Origin: Termitomyces sp. T153
Taxonomy: Eukaryota; Basidiomycota; Agaricomycetes; Agaricales; Lyophyllaceae
Reading direction: 5' to 3'
Assembly: GCA_018296165.2 (NCBI GenBank)
Contig: JACKQL020000018.1
Location: 310,001 to 374,000, forward strand
DNA: 64,000 nt
This document shows, piece after piece, positions 10,232 to 21,477 of the stretch. The notes below the pieces were generated by a model. The model was not told where the DNA came from. It saw only the letters and a program-made list of their open reading frames with translations, and did no database searches. Every line of letters starts with the position of its first letter. Within the stretch, counting starts at the first letter, position 1. The position numbers were made by a program, and so were the translations under genes.

Positions 10232-11018
10232 TCAGTAATTGGGAAGTAGATGGCCAGGGTGACCTTGCAGGAGATTATGGGGCTGGACTCCACATGTGAG
10301 CACCAGACATTGTCTGGTCTCATCCAATTCCCAAAGACTGCCTAGAGTGTTGATTCCCAGAGGCAGTGACAGATTCACATCATATGTCTCAAGTAGGTCA
10401 AGGAGGGGTTGAATGAAGTCTGCAGAATCATTGAGCTGATGATTGTTAGCCAATTCTCATAGAGGATGGTGACAATTGAAGTCTCCCAGCCACAGCATGT
10501 GGTCTGTGGGTGATGGTCTGGCTAGGTTCAGTGAGTGAGTTAGAAAAGATTTGAGAGAGGAGAGGACTTCATTGTGTTCACACACATTGTACACATTGAA
10601 CACTGAGGCAGCACCATGTTCACCTGCAAACTGGATTGTCAAGATATCTGTGGAGTGGATGGTTAGCATGGTATAGGCTTTGGTAGAGATATTAGTGTTT
10701 ATCAAAAGCATGGAGTGGGAGTGTGTACTCCCATCTTTGCAGTGGTCAGTCAGGTAGACAACCCTCCAATAGGTGGAAGCTTTTGTGTTACCCAGTTGGT
10801 CAAGAAATGGCTCCTGAATAGTGAGCACATCCCAGTCCACAGGGTTGGCTGTATTTAGTATGGTGGTTTGTGCAATGTCTGACTTGCAGATGTTCTGTTG
10901 CCAAATGCATAGTTTCTCCAGTGCTTTTGATTGTCATCTGATCATTGAGAACCCAAATCTGTGTCATTGTTCTGCTGTTGCTCCCTTCCAGAGGGTAGCT
11001 GGATGAAGCTGAATTCAC
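10232..11018 (-). pseudogene. LINE ORF2, AP-type endonuclease
   Basis: The N-terminal nicking domain is recognised by WDVLTIQEPFLDQ (the conserved Q-E-P metal-binding block), VFNVYNVCEHN and MLWLGDFNCHHPLWE-like residues around 10457, where GDFN and H are catalytic in the exonuclease/endonuclease/phosphatase fold. Upstream sequence to 11018 is in a shifted frame. A stop interrupts the frame just after HHPL. Confidence 0.85.
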
Positions 11019-11061
11019 TGAGGTTTCCTAGTCAAGCCAGCATTTTATTTGTCAAAGTTCT

Positions 11062-12100
11062 CTAGTGAGGTGTCAGCTGCATGGGCTGTGGCTGTGGCAA
11101 TGATTCTTTGATATCCATGCAGATAACAACCTGGTGGCCACCTATAAAGATGTGACTCCCTATCATGATGTTCACTGTATCTGGGTCAGAGCAGGTGATG
11201 CAGAGCATTGCAACCAATTGTTTTGGTGATCTAGATTCTGGTTTCTTGAGCCATGCTGCCAATGTGATTGAGTTTCTGGGTAGGTTGTTCTCTTGCTCTA
11301 TTGTTTGTAGGCTGTTCCTGCTGCTGGGGTCCAGGGGGCCAATGCAAGGTACAAACCTTGCAATCAGGTTGTAAGCTTTTGTGTGGACTACCATCAAATA
11401 GCCAAAGATGTCCTCAAGGGCTGTCCATTCTCTGTTGGTGTACTCACAGAACCTTTGGGCAGATTCAGCCATATCAAATTCCATGAGGTATGCACCATTG
11501 CTGGTCAGTTTCATCCCTACAACTCATGTGACCTGGCAGAGTGTGGACACCTCTCCCTCTTTGCTATTTTCTTGGGCATGGGCTTTTCCATTGAGCCTAT
11601 TGAGTGCCCCATTGAGACAGTCTCTCCACTTCGCCATTCCCTGAGGAGAGGCATCCTTTGGTGCATTGTCATCATTGTGGTCAATAGATACCAGAACTGT
11701 CTGATGTCCTTGGTATATCCATTGCTGGATCCTCATGTGTTCCCTATAAGTTAGCACATTGTTATCAGTTGGGTTTTCCAAGGGCCAGGGGGAGGAGATT
11801 TGCTTCTAAGATGAAGGCAACTGCAATAGCCACTGTTTTGAGTTCAACAGGCTTAGAGGTTAGGGCCGTGGTGACTAAGATGCTCATCATTTTGGCTTGG
11901 TCATATGGTTCCACCACCAAGATCCATCCTTTTGATTCAAGCCACTTGCATGCCTCCTGCATGCTCTTGACTGGGCTGGATTCCACAGTCATTAGTGATT
12001 TGAGGTCAGAGTGTGTCAGAAGTGGGTGGGATTTTTCCAGGGTCCCCACATTGCTGGCACTGCCTGTTGCAACTGAGGACATCCTTCTGGTTGAGGACAT
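11062..12100 (-). pseudogene. LINE ORF1
   Basis: The ATG at 12100 opens a frame with MSSTRRMSSVATGS. It continues through two frame changes (near 11770 and 11520) to a stop at 11062. The middle part has KWLESKGWILVVEPYDQAKMMSIL. The later part, FDMAESAQRFCEYTNREWTALE, resembles an RNA-recognition-like strand-helix arrangement used by LINE ORF1 proteins. It would coat element RNA. I assign it as ORF1 from position directly upstream of ORF2 rather than from a diagnostic motif. Confidence 0.6.
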
Positions 12101-12390
12101 TGTTAGGGATGGGAATTGGAGAGACAAGGATAGAGAGTTGGTTTAGCTAACCCAGAAGCAGAGGGGATTTGACATGTTTTTGAGTTACTACCACTACTCA
12201 GCAACTGAAACTACCAGGACCCCAAAAGGAGTGATGGTGGTTGTTGGTCAAGGAGTGGTCCCTGCATGGTATCAGCTGTGATAAACCAGTCTCCTTGTCC
12301 TCTCTTCTGTGTCATTCCATTTACCCATAGCTTTCTACAGTTTTGCCTTTTTCCTTCCTAATTCCTTTCTTGCCTACTAGTTGGTTGTGG

Positions 12391-12779
12391 TTGTTTTGGG
12401 ACTTCAATAGCGCATCAGGAGACTTTTAAATAAATGTGTTGTGTTAGGTGTTAATCAGTGGAACGTTTGGCAGCTATGCAGAGGTTCATCAGCCTTGATG
12501 GCTGATCTCAGATTATGATCTGGAATTGCCATCTCAGCCTAAGCACCGCCACGGACTTGGCTCTTCATCAGCATTTGATCTCTTTTGATCGCTGCAATTA
12601 TGACGTGCCTGCTTTGGTTCAGTCATCTTTTAGTGTTACATGAGTGTAGTACTTATTTTTTTAAAAGGTATGTCTTTCATGTCTACAGTTTTCAATGTTT
12701 GGCTTATGGTTTTCAGCCATTTGGGTATAAGAAAGCATTCTTTTTAATTGTTTTAGTACTTTTGCCGGTCCTCAGTTTT
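12391..12779. other. intergenic stretch, nothing recognised
   Basis: This mixed-composition sequence, with CpG present again, separates the LINE from the helicase fragment. Short frames such as 12585-12803 look hydrophobic but carry no recognisable motif. Confidence 0.4.
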
Positions 12780-13229
12780 GAGGCCGGCATATCAACATCA
12801 TGAGACTAACGTAGCAATACTCACGATTCTCAACGGACTCTCCAAGCACCGCGATTCCCGCCCTCGACCCGATCTCCCTGAAAGTTGTCTGCACCGCTCC
12901 CATGAAAGCCCATCTGTGAAGGTGCTCGTGTGTACTGCTACGCTTGTGTGGGGCGTGAATCTGCCCACACATACGGTCATTATTAAGGGGATGTAGATAT
13001 AGAATCTGGAGAAAAGGAGGTGGGTGGAGTTGTGAGCCAGGATGTACTACAGATTTTGGGAAGGGCAGGGAGGCTGCAGTAGGATACGTGTGGCGAGGGT
13101 GTGATTATCACGAGCTACAGGGAGGTGCAGTTTTGAGTTTGGGGAACTGTCAGCTGCGTCCTTCCCAAATTGGGTCAGCGTGACAAGGCAATCTATCGGC
13201 TCCACGGCAATCATGCCAGAAACTGCCAA
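12780..13229 (+). pseudogene. BRR2: fragment of a BRR2-like spliceosomal helicase gene
   Basis: The + frame reads [23 protein letters not shown], the helicase block around motif V that is nearly invariant in BRR2 and its Ski2-like relatives. It continues as NLEKRRWVEL, then a broken GRAGRPQYDT-like region and GEGVIIT. NPEKGRW-type sequence after the IIKG block favours BRR2 over ASCC3. Several stops and frame changes follow, and neither the rest of the ~2000-residue protein nor the ATP-binding motifs are nearby, so this is a broken partial copy. CpG is retained, suggesting a host-derived fragment. Confidence 0.75.
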
Positions 13230-13601
13230 GAACTTTCACCTTAAGTCGTGAAAAGTCTCGTTGCCAATACATTCTATTGCGCATGCGGTCACGGCGTGGT
13301 GTGCGGCCAACAGAAAATACTTATTTATTTGATCCATTCAAGGAAGCCTTACTAATCAGATCTCAGTTCTCTAGGCACCAAGGGCACGTACTCCGACGTA
13401 TCATCCATTCGAAATGCGTGTGTTCAACAAGATGAATCCAAGGCGCCAATTTGCCCCATCTCTTCTCTGTCGGATGTCATCCGTCTTTCTGAAAATCCCA
13501 CGCCAGATTTTTTCTGACCCTCTCCCCCCTCCCCCCACGTGGTCACGGCTTACTGATTCCTCGCTACGTTCAGTCGTTTCTACAACGTCTTCGTCTTTGC
13601 A
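13230..13601. promoter_or_regulatory. upstream region of the kinase-like gene
   Basis: This holds no convincing ORF. It ends in a C-rich pyrimidine stretch (13515-13540). Its place directly before the kinase-like gene makes it the likely promoter region, but no clear TATA box or initiator was identified. Confidence 0.25.
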
Positions 13602-15659
13602 ATGGAAAAACGTGAAGGATACCAGCAAATTGCGTTATCTATTAAGAGGTCTACAGCGTGGTTTCTGCTTTCAAAAACAGAAGATCTTTTGGTCGATGAA
13701 CGAGATCGCAAAACCAAAGTAGTACAGCGTTTTCTTTCATCTTGGTGCAAGCCTCGAAGTAATGATCATTATACTGTAGCCTGCCGCCCAACGAATACTT
13801 GGAGAATCTCCTTGCGCCTATTGCGAGGGTTTTCAATCAGTTACGCGATCAAGATTTAAGCCCTATAGAATACAAGGCCTTCAAACTCGATGAAAGTAAG
13901 TCAATATCACGTTGTTTCAACATTTGTGAACAAAAATATGTAGATATCTTTGGCGTAACTTTTAAATCGGCGGTACTGGACTCCCGACTTATTGGTCCTC
14001 CAGTGATACTGGCGTTAGTAAGTGGATTCTGTAGTTTCAAGATAATCCATAATTCTATTCCTTCGCAGCCCGACGACTTGCTCGGACTTGAGGGCGACAT
14101 TTCGTCGTTCGCAGCGCACGTTCTTTCTCAAGTTATAGATCTTAATTCTGTCGCGAGCCCATCTGCAATCATTATGACGAACTTCAGAGACCTCATGATT
14201 TTTTCCCCTCCCACACGCGATGATCCCCAACCCTCGTATGAGAAAGTCTCAACGACACAATTTTCCTTGGCTCTACAAGTTATTTCTACCGCGTGCATAT
14301 ATGGGACGCTTCCTTCGGATTTTTGGATCCAAATACCTGATCCTGACATTGGAATGAACACGAATCTTGTTCTTCCAGAGGGTCCTCCGCGAGATCCTGA
14401 CCGGCCCTTACTGACAGATGAAGAAGTGTTCGCAACCCACAAGCATCAATCAGACTTCGATATTGCAACATTGGTTCGTGACCAAACAAGAGCGCTTCAA
14501 TTCTTTCGTTGGCAAGACTACATTCAACGCAAATTCTCCAAAATTGTCGCTCCCAATGATACACTTAATGCCGTCGCAAACACGCTTAACTTTATGCGTC
14601 CTCCTCTTCAGCCCATTTACTCGTTTGACGCTTCCGAACTCCCAGCAGACACGATTGTACATTTGAAAGAAACACAGCGTCAGTCACCTCTCAAAGCTGC
14701 TGGGCTTATGGAATATTTCATGCTCAGTAAATCCTTCTTCACGGTCAAGATTCTGGATGTCATTGCAGAAGTCTCGCAATCCGGCATATGTACAGTGTAT
14801 CGTTGCCATATTACCTCGATTGACGGCTGTTCAATGACTCCATCTCCATCTCTCTGTCTTAAGCTGTTCGACGATCGATTTCAAAGATTCAGAGATCAAA
14901 TTGAAGAGGAAATTGACGACCTCGATAATGAAGATCTACCCCGGTGGTTTGATCCGGTCTGCATGGTTGAATCTTTGGTCGTCAACAAGATTCTTGCTTA
15001 CGACAAACTTCGACCAGTGCAAGGATCAGTAATCCCTTGGTTTTACGGTGCTCACCAGGTATGATAACTTTATTTACTGTTGCTCGATACATGTTCACTT
15101 TCGTTTGCGCTATGCAGTTCACGCTACCTGATGGGACGACTCTGTGCGGAATCCTTATGGAGTACATAGACGGATGGGCGCTCAACTCAAAAAAAGTATC
15201 GGCACTAAGCCTCGAGAGACAGATCAAAATGGTTTGTAGATGTTGTCTTGTTGTTTCGTATGCGTCATGAAATCCTTTCAGATTCAAAGTTGTCGTCATG
15301 CAGCCCGTGTCCTCGATGTGGGTGACATCAACCAATGCGACTGGCATTGCAAACAAATCCTTCTCTGCACCAACCCTATCACAAATCTCGATCATGCCGT
15401 CTTGATTGACTTCGCTTTAACAACTCAGACGTATGAAAAGGAGACGCTCAATTATATTGGGAATTACTTCGGCATCTTGGAAATTCTCTTTCGTGCTCGA
15501 TCTTCTGGCTCGGCGCTCGATCCAGAGTTAGCTTTGAAACATTTCGGAGAACCTGATGATTGGGATCCTATTGGTGTAAGGATAAGCGTACCTTGGAACA
15601 AGGATGGTTATAAGGATATTCAAGCTCGAGATATGTTTTCATTCATTACGATTTGTTGA
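13602..15659 (+). CDS. protein-kinase-like gene of an Agaricomycete family
   Basis: The best-supported part is an open frame from 13766 to 15058, then intron 15059-15117 (GTATGA...TGCAG), an exon reading FTLPDGTTLCGILMEYIDGWAL, intron 15232-15281 (GTTTGT...TTCAG), and a last exon to TGA 15657-15659. The second exon pair gives DINQCDWHCKQILLC and HAVLIDFAL, which sit where HRD and DFG loops occur in kinases; the Asp residues are present but the context is atypical. N-terminal about 300 residues are not recognised. The start is uncertain: ATG 13602 is in a neighbouring frame and would need a short intron before 13780. CpG is normal. It may be a live gene, but substrate and role are unknown. Confidence 0.6.
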
Positions 15660-16118
15660 TCGATAGCTATTTGGAAGTCGTTTGTGTTGGCCCATCTGCT
15701 GAGTACCTATGTAAAATTAAAATAACACTGTGATAGTCTTGTATACATACAATGTCCTACATACAAGATGTATCACTGGTACAGTGCAAGTCATCACTTC
15801 GCATCACTTGATTTGGCAGGGACCATACAAAAACCTCCAACTTGGACTACATTTTTTGAAGGTTTCTGATGGTCTCATAAATACATTGAATAGTCATATG
15901 TAAGCCCGCCCTAGCGAACTCACGACGATTGGAAGAGAAGTGAGGTTAAGTGAGAAGTAAACGAGATCACGTGACGTTATCACAAAAGGCCGGATTCACT
16001 TTCGTTGCTCCTTATTTAGTCTTACTTGCAACGAAGGTAAAAAGCTCATTGGGTATATTATCCTTATCTATTGTTACTTGCAATGAAGCTGCTTTTGTTC
16101 TGTCTTGCCAGACGGACC
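15660..16118. other. intergenic stretch, nothing recognised
   Basis: This region follows the kinase-like gene. In the same frame just after its stop, WKSFVLAHLLSTYVKLK can be read, so the annotated stop may be a mutation or lie next to a missed intron. The rest carries no ORF or repeat that I recognise. Confidence 0.4.
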
Positions 16119-16412
16119 TGAGAGCCTCAACGACGAAGGAGAGAACCTAAGTGGTACAGGTATGGACCTTCAGTGTCTGTCGTCTAAGGGAGAGAACAAC
16201 TGTGTTAGTCATACCTAAGTGATACAGGTATGGCTATGTGTAAAGTATCAGTAACTATAGTGATGATATGATAGCGAGATGGGTATTTACACCTTCAGTG
16301 TCTGTTGTCTAAGGGAGAGAACAACTGAAGGTGCTGTGCCATGTCGACGCGTCTCTATGCTCGTAAACGCGTGACCATGTAGTAAGATGAGAATACTCCA
16401 GTCCGTATAACA
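16119..16412 (-). repeat. 294 bp LTR of a minus-strand copia element, CpG-intact copy
   Basis: On the minus strand it starts TGTTATACGGAC and ends GAGGCTCTCA. It adjoins minus-strand copia pol at 16413, so it is that element's 3' LTR. A second copy of exactly the same length is at 33591-33884. All 11 CpG sites seen here are TG, CA or TA in that copy. No target duplication was found beside it. Confidence 0.85.
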
Positions 16413-16975
16413 CAACCCTATCAGCAACGAAGTGGTCACAAAAAGAGAAAAAGCTAAGATAAAGAGGATAGAGAGATAATACCCAGAGATGTAACAAATT
16501 TATAATGCAAGTCCTTGCCAAGAGGTTTCGTAAGAATGGCCACCATATCAGGACATAGAGATCCAAGAAGTTTTGAATGAACCTGAACAAAGATATTCCC
16601 AAATGAAAGCGTAATCTCGGGTGCCAGATAAGTATCGCAGAACGCATTTCACTGCCAATAGATGTTTGCGAGAGGGGTCCGCATTGTATTGGCCCAGAGA
16701 CATCGCAGTGAAAGCTAGATCGGGCCGAATGCGTAGACTCAAGTATAAAATGGACTTTGATGTCATCATCTGCAATGTCCGGCAGTGGGTTGGGAGGAGG
16801 GTCAGGTAAATCTTCGATTTTTCCAATGAGCAGCAGAGATAGTGGGGATGCGTCATGAAGACGATAGGTGGTGATGAGGTCAAGAATGTAGCCTTTCTGA
16901 GGAAGCCACAACTTCCTTTGAGTGCAATCACGATCAATGCAAATGCCAAGATAAAGGCTGGTAGAACACAACTAT
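16413..16975 (-). pseudogene. copia RT C-terminal fragment
   Basis: On the minus strand, SLYLGICIDRDCTQRKLWLPQ and, after a frame change, RIRPDLAFTAMSLGQYNADPS and VLRYLSGTRDYAFIWEYL are the conserved end of copia RT. The RNase H domain that should follow is missing: the next residues lead directly to the polypurine/LTR junction. The fragment retains CpG, unlike the related copia body at 18.4-21.5 kb, so it may be a different, younger copy of the same family. Confidence 0.8.
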
Positions 16976-17009
16976 TGAGAGACTGCTAACTCTTGTTTCT
17001 GGGCTTGAG

Positions 17010-17903
17010 AGCAGACTAGTGGCACTCAAGTCTGGTTGTACCCCCTTGCCTGCCACCATCACTGTTGCCACTGCCCAAACAGCCTCACAGCCTAGTATGG
17101 GGGCTCACTGGGGCAAGGCAGGCACAGCAATGCAATCAGCTCCTCCGGGGCAGCCAAAGCCCCCATCCACCACCAAAACTCCTACCGCTTGTATTCCTTG
17201 ACATGTAGTGTGCCCTATCTCTAATGCTCCCCTTGCCATCCCCTTTGCTCAGGACCTCCCTCCTACAGATGGCTGCACCCCACATTTTGAGTGTGCACTC
17301 AAACTCCCCAACTCTCTTGTTGCGCACATGGTTGGTCACCAGGGACAGGGCCTTAAACAAGCCCTAGACATCTCTGGTGCCTGCTTGGCTGCCTTTACAG
17401 TTGGCTCGGCTGGAGGAGACTGCTGGTTTGTCTCTATCTGGGGCTCTGATCAGCAGATTGGAGAAGCCCTTGTGGTTATTGGAAAGCAGATAGCTAAGAA
17501 GTGAGTCCATGTACTGCAGAAGCGATGCTCAGGCAATGTCGTGCTGGCAGTTGCTGTGCCAGCACCTTCGGGATCCACTGCATTGCCCACCCCTACTTCT
17601 ACCAGGCCAGGAGTGCCCTCTTCTAGCACTCCAGTGGCAACATCTCAGACCACTACCATGGCCCCTACCCCTTCTACCCAGCAACCCCTGTCTCTCCCTC
17701 TGGGCTCACTGATGTTAAGTGTTCATGAGGGGGCTACACCAGCCTCTCTGATGGACACAACCTCTCCCATGACCCTCTCTCCTCCATCACCTGAAGTGTC
17801 AGCCCCAATAATACAATACACCTTTGGACATTATTCCAGGGGGGCAGAACCAGCCATTGCATGTCGTAGTTGGCCATATCAGGGACAGGGAAGAGCATCT
17901 TAA
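17010..17903 (+). pseudogene. KH-domain protein encoded just upstream of an LTR
   Basis: One frame runs from about 17019 to 17903 with two in-frame TGA codons (17199-17201 and 17502-17504), both acceptable as former CGA. Around 17283-17501 it reads LPNSLVAHMVGHQGQGLK, DISGACLAAF and SIWGSDQQIGEALVVIGKQI. This fits a type I KH RNA-binding domain: a hydrophobic helix, the GHQG loop (GXXG), the SGA strand and the closing G...I..A...I helix. A Ser/Thr/Pro-rich tail follows. The frame ends about 50 bp before a polypurine tract and LTR, so it is the last ORF of an LTR element whose left part is lost. Its role, RNA or particle binding, is inferred. Confidence 0.65.
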
Positions 17904-17935
17904 TGCCACAGCTGTTTGTTGGGTTGACAAACCTT

Positions 17936-18408
17936 GAGGGGGGGGGGTGATGTAAGGGGATGACCCCTTTACAGGTAACTCTGACTCTATCTGGCCTTAG
18001 TCACAGGTATAGCATCATCTCTAGCATATCCAACTGACTGGCCACTGAGCCCCTGCACCCTCCAGACAGTATTAGTCAGCCCTTTGTAGTCATCAGACTC
18101 TATTTCTCCTTTCAACACATTGCTAGTCATTACTGCTTAGCATACCTGGAACACTTACCATACATAGCATTAGTCATAGCATAGCCATGGATGTAGTATA
18201 TAAGCTGGTTGCAAGGATAGAATATCCTTCAACCAATCAATAGCAGCATTCTCCAGGTCTATCCAGTGAATCAACTGTGAGCTCTGTAGCATTGTCCAAC
18301 TCTGTCTCTATTTAGCTTTGACCCTTGTCCACTGCTTGCTTGTCTAAGTACTTGCTTGCTGCTCACTTGTCTCTTAGCTTTTGTGCTGCGTGATAGGATT
18401 ATCCCACA
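17936..18408 (+). repeat. polypurine tract and 3' LTR of the KH-bearing element
   Basis: A G-rich tract (17936-17950) is followed by TGTAAGGGGATGACCCC, an LTR-like start. A TATATAA box is at 18197-18203. The likely end is ATTATCCCACA at 18408, giving about 458 bp. After it the minus-strand copia body resumes at the RT N-terminal linker, so the LTR element lies inside that copia. No target duplication was found, because the left side is truncated. Confidence 0.6.
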
Positions 18409-19074
18409 CCATGGAGTGTCCCCTCACAAAGACTTGATACTTCTTGTTCCATTGCAGCATGCCAGACATCAGCATTGCCATGATGAGTTGCCTTGTGGTA
18501 ACTTTCAAGAGCTTTGTCAAGATTGTATTCTTTATGAGACTTAAAACAAGGAGGATCTTGTCCATAGGTTGTGTATGATTTGAAATCATTGATAGCTGAA
18601 CACTCTAAATTTGCAAGATCATCAATTTGGATTGAAAGATTGACAGCAGATAAAAGGGCATTCATGTCAAGGATGCTTGGTGGTTAGTGTATAGGCAAGT
18701 AAGATGTTCATTTCATTTAGTTATTTTGTTAAGGAAAACATGACCAGCTTCAGTAAGTTTGATGTTGCATTGAGGACAACCCAATTGGGTGATATGGGAG
18801 GGAGAATCTGGTGTGATGGGGGATGACATGGTCTGATTGGGTGATATCAGGATGGTTAGACATATTGTGATATAACAAAGGAGAAGGTGAAGACAAAGAT
18901 GATTGAATGTTAATGGGAGGAAGAGATATGGATGTTGTATTGGAATGTTCTGACTGGGAAGAAGAGGAAGGGGAAGAAGCTGAATTATGGCTTTGTTGAA
19001 GATGACATCACAGGAGAAGTAATACTTTCCATGTACATTGCAGACATGCCACTCAAGGCAATCTTCTTTATATC

Positions 19075-19830
19075 CTACAGATATTGCTTTGAAGTGTCAA
19101 TTGTCACCCTTGCAATGTGCTTCAAAGGGGTGAAGTACAAAGCACTAACAACCCCCAACCCAAAGGTGTGATAAGTCAGGCTTCTTACCTTCCAAAAAAT
19201 TTTGAATGGGGTGGTGAGAGGTGGAAGAGTAATAGTTGGAATGCAATTTTGCAAGTACTGTGCTGTAAGTATAGCATTGCCAAGGAAAGATTGAGGAAGA
19301 CCTGAGTCTGCTATCAATGACTGAGCAGTGTCCTCAATGGTATGAATATAATGCTTGGCTTTGCTATTTTGCTGATGAGCATAAGCAGCAGTAGATTGTA
19401 AAACAATGCCAAGAGAATCAAGATGTTTCAGAAGATCACCAACAACAAACTCTTTGGTGCTATCACAGTGGACAGTGCAAACTTTGTTCCCTGACTTGAG
19501 TTTGAGCTGAGTCTGGAAAGTCTTGAAATGTTTGGTTGCTTGTTGATTCTTGGACAAAAGAAGTGCCATGTCCCCAAGATTGGAGAAGTTGTTGAGGATA
19601 GAATGAAAATGACTAGTACAACCACTTGCAAAGAGAGTTGGAAAAGGACCACAAGAGTCCATATGCAGTAAATCACCAATCCTGTCTGCCCAATGACAAA
19701 AATTATCAAACAGTTGAGCAGGCTGTTTGCCAACATTACAAGGTATACAGTGATTGTCATTGAAAACACCTGTGTACTCAACTCCAGAAATGTAGTTCTT
19801 GATGAGAATGGCTTGAGTGGTCTCACAAGC
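19075..19830 (-). pseudogene. copia integrase (decayed)
   Basis: The zinc segment gives HCIPCNVGKQPAQLFDNF; the core gives LLHMDSCGPFP (first Asp), VCTVHCDSTKEFVVGDL (second Asp), and AHQQNSKAKHYIHTIEDTAQSL, where the third acidic residue of the DDE triad is replaced by Lys (normally AER in this block). The order and spacing are those of copia integrase. Loss of the catalytic Glu and scattered changes make it inactive. Confidence 0.85.
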
Positions 19831-20123
19831 TGGATAGCCAAGATGTCAATGCCATAGATCTGGCATGGCAGGAACACAAGGAAAAGAAAGTGCTGGCCCA
19901 GCAAAGTCTGAAAAAGATTTGGTTGAGGCAGTACCAGGTAGAATGGAATCACAAAAAAGGAATGATAAACAGTTGAGCATTGTAGCTGTCAACAATTTGG
20001 AGTAGAAACATAGAGAGGAATCCAGAAAGAATATGGATGTGGTGTCCTTTGTGAAATGGACATCCATGCCATGCTCAACCATCAACCCACAGATAAGAGG
20101 TTGATAGGAACATCTGTTGCATG

Positions 20124-20519
20124 TCAACAGTCTGATAGAATGAGCATGACATGTTGGCCATTGACATGAGCTTGAAAACAACAGGCACCATGAGCTAAGG
20201 TAATAAGAATACCACAGTTAACTGTCCCAACAGCAACTGCCAGGCTAGTGTCATAAGACCAGAACAATTTTTGATTGTGTATGACATGAGTGGTGCAGCC
20301 TAAATTTAGAATGGAATTGAGGTGCAGTGAAACCAAAGCCAGAACCACTGGATCCACCAAGCTAACAAAGGCAAAATATGGAGGAAGACTACTAGACTCA
20401 GGTGATGACTTGTAAAGATGAAGAGCAGTGTCATTTGTCTCCTCTTCAACAATGGTAGGTAGTTCATTTGTATCAAAATTGTCTGATATAGAAGGAGGGG
20501 TAGCTATGCATTCAGTCAC
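20124..20519 (-). pseudogene. copia protease region (decayed)
   Basis: The frame has ILNLGCTTHVIHNQKLF, corresponding to the usual I-L-D-S-G-C-T-T-H-I block of copia protease, with the catalytic Asp changed to Asn and Ser to Leu. The Asp-to-Asn change is of the type expected from CpG decay on the opposite strand. It lies between gag and integrase as expected. Confidence 0.75.
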
Positions 20520-20703
20520 TGGATCTGATACAGCTACATTTACCTGCAGTCAACTGAAGACTTCACAAGAAGAATCCCCTGTAACAGGGTGCTGCTGGAA
20601 AGAATTGTTGGAGGATGCAGGTTGAGAGGATGAAGGAATGTTAGGATGCAAAGAGGATGTGGAATTAGACAGAGGCTGATGAGAAGATGTCACATTCAAA
20701 GGT

Positions 20704-21477
20704 CTAGAGTTCAGACAGATTGCATGACAATGATGGAGTCAATGTTGGTGTCAAGAATAGTGTTGGCAAGCAAGTAAAAATCAAAAGTACTATTTGGATT
20801 GTGATTCCATGACCTGCAGACCTCTTCACAAATGTAATTGTATGCTTTGTGACTGGAAACACTGCCCATAAAACACTGAATATATTTGTAGGGAGTGAAA
20901 TCCCAAGGTGTCTTTGCAACTTGGTTTACTGTGGTTTTCCATGACTGAACATATGATGGAATAGTGTTTTGGAGCACAGATAAGATTAAGTATGGAATCC
21001 TTAATGCATTGAGCCAATGCAGCACTCCCAACACTAAAGTTCTTCAAAAGAAAATCCATAAGATCACAAGCCATCCAAATTGGAAAATTATGTGGACCTC
21101 TGCAAGCTGGAGGTAGAGAGTTGAAGATCTCAGAGAAAAGTTTCCCAGACAAGATGTAGGTGACAACATTGTCATCCTGCCAGAAAAACTCATAAGCCTT
21201 GGATTCAGCCTGAGTGCAATGCAGAGGAGGGGTTGGCAGCAGTACAACTTTACACATTAGATCATAAGGTGCATCCAGAGGAGGGATTGGACAAATGTGT
21301 CCATTCAAACCCATTTGGTCAATGAGAGCTGTCACAGGTCCAATCCAGTTGCCCCAGTCTGAAGAAGAAGAAAGTTTACAAATGGTACCTAAAGGAGGAG
21401 GTTTAAAATTAGAATGAGAATTGGATGTCTGGGTAGCTTGAGGAACAGCAAGGGGTTGAAAAGGATAAGAAGAAGAG
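20704..21477 (-). pseudogene. copia gag, C-terminal portion
   Basis: Reading leftwards from the gypsy junction, two overlapping frames cover a gag of the UBN2/copia type, with KAYEFFWQDDNVVTYILSG and LMDFLLKNFSVGSAALAQCIKDSIL. Frame changes occur near 21030 and 20830. The N-terminal part continues at 32324-32800 across the gypsy insertion. Confidence 0.65.

Larger units (their letters stand above)
872..12390 (-). mobile_element. non-LTR retrotransposon (LINE with APE endonuclease and RNase H)
   Basis: Read on the minus strand the order is ORF1 (12100-11062), endonuclease, RT, RNase H and a C-terminal zinc finger, followed by a possible A tail at 894-872. The layout resembles fungal LINEs of the Tad/I type. 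It is split by a copia element at 3218-8784 with a CTGTG target duplication, so the RT is in two pieces. Frameshifts and stops are scattered throughout and CpG is almost absent, so the copy is old and dead. The 5' limit near 12390 is set only by where CpG-containing sequence resumes. I found no LINE target duplication. Confidence 0.8.
18409..21477 (-). mobile_element. copia pol and gag body (minus strand), CpG-depleted
   Basis: Read on the minus strand from 21477 leftwards: gag C-terminal part (21335-20704), protease (about 20320), pre-integrase and integrase (19800-19075), linker and RT start (18665-18409). The gag N-terminus lies beyond the gypsy insertion at 32324-32800, and the 5' LTR at 33591-33884. 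The AAGAG target duplication on each side of the gypsy element confirms continuity. The RT palm is missing where the KH-bearing element sits. Confidence 0.85.
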
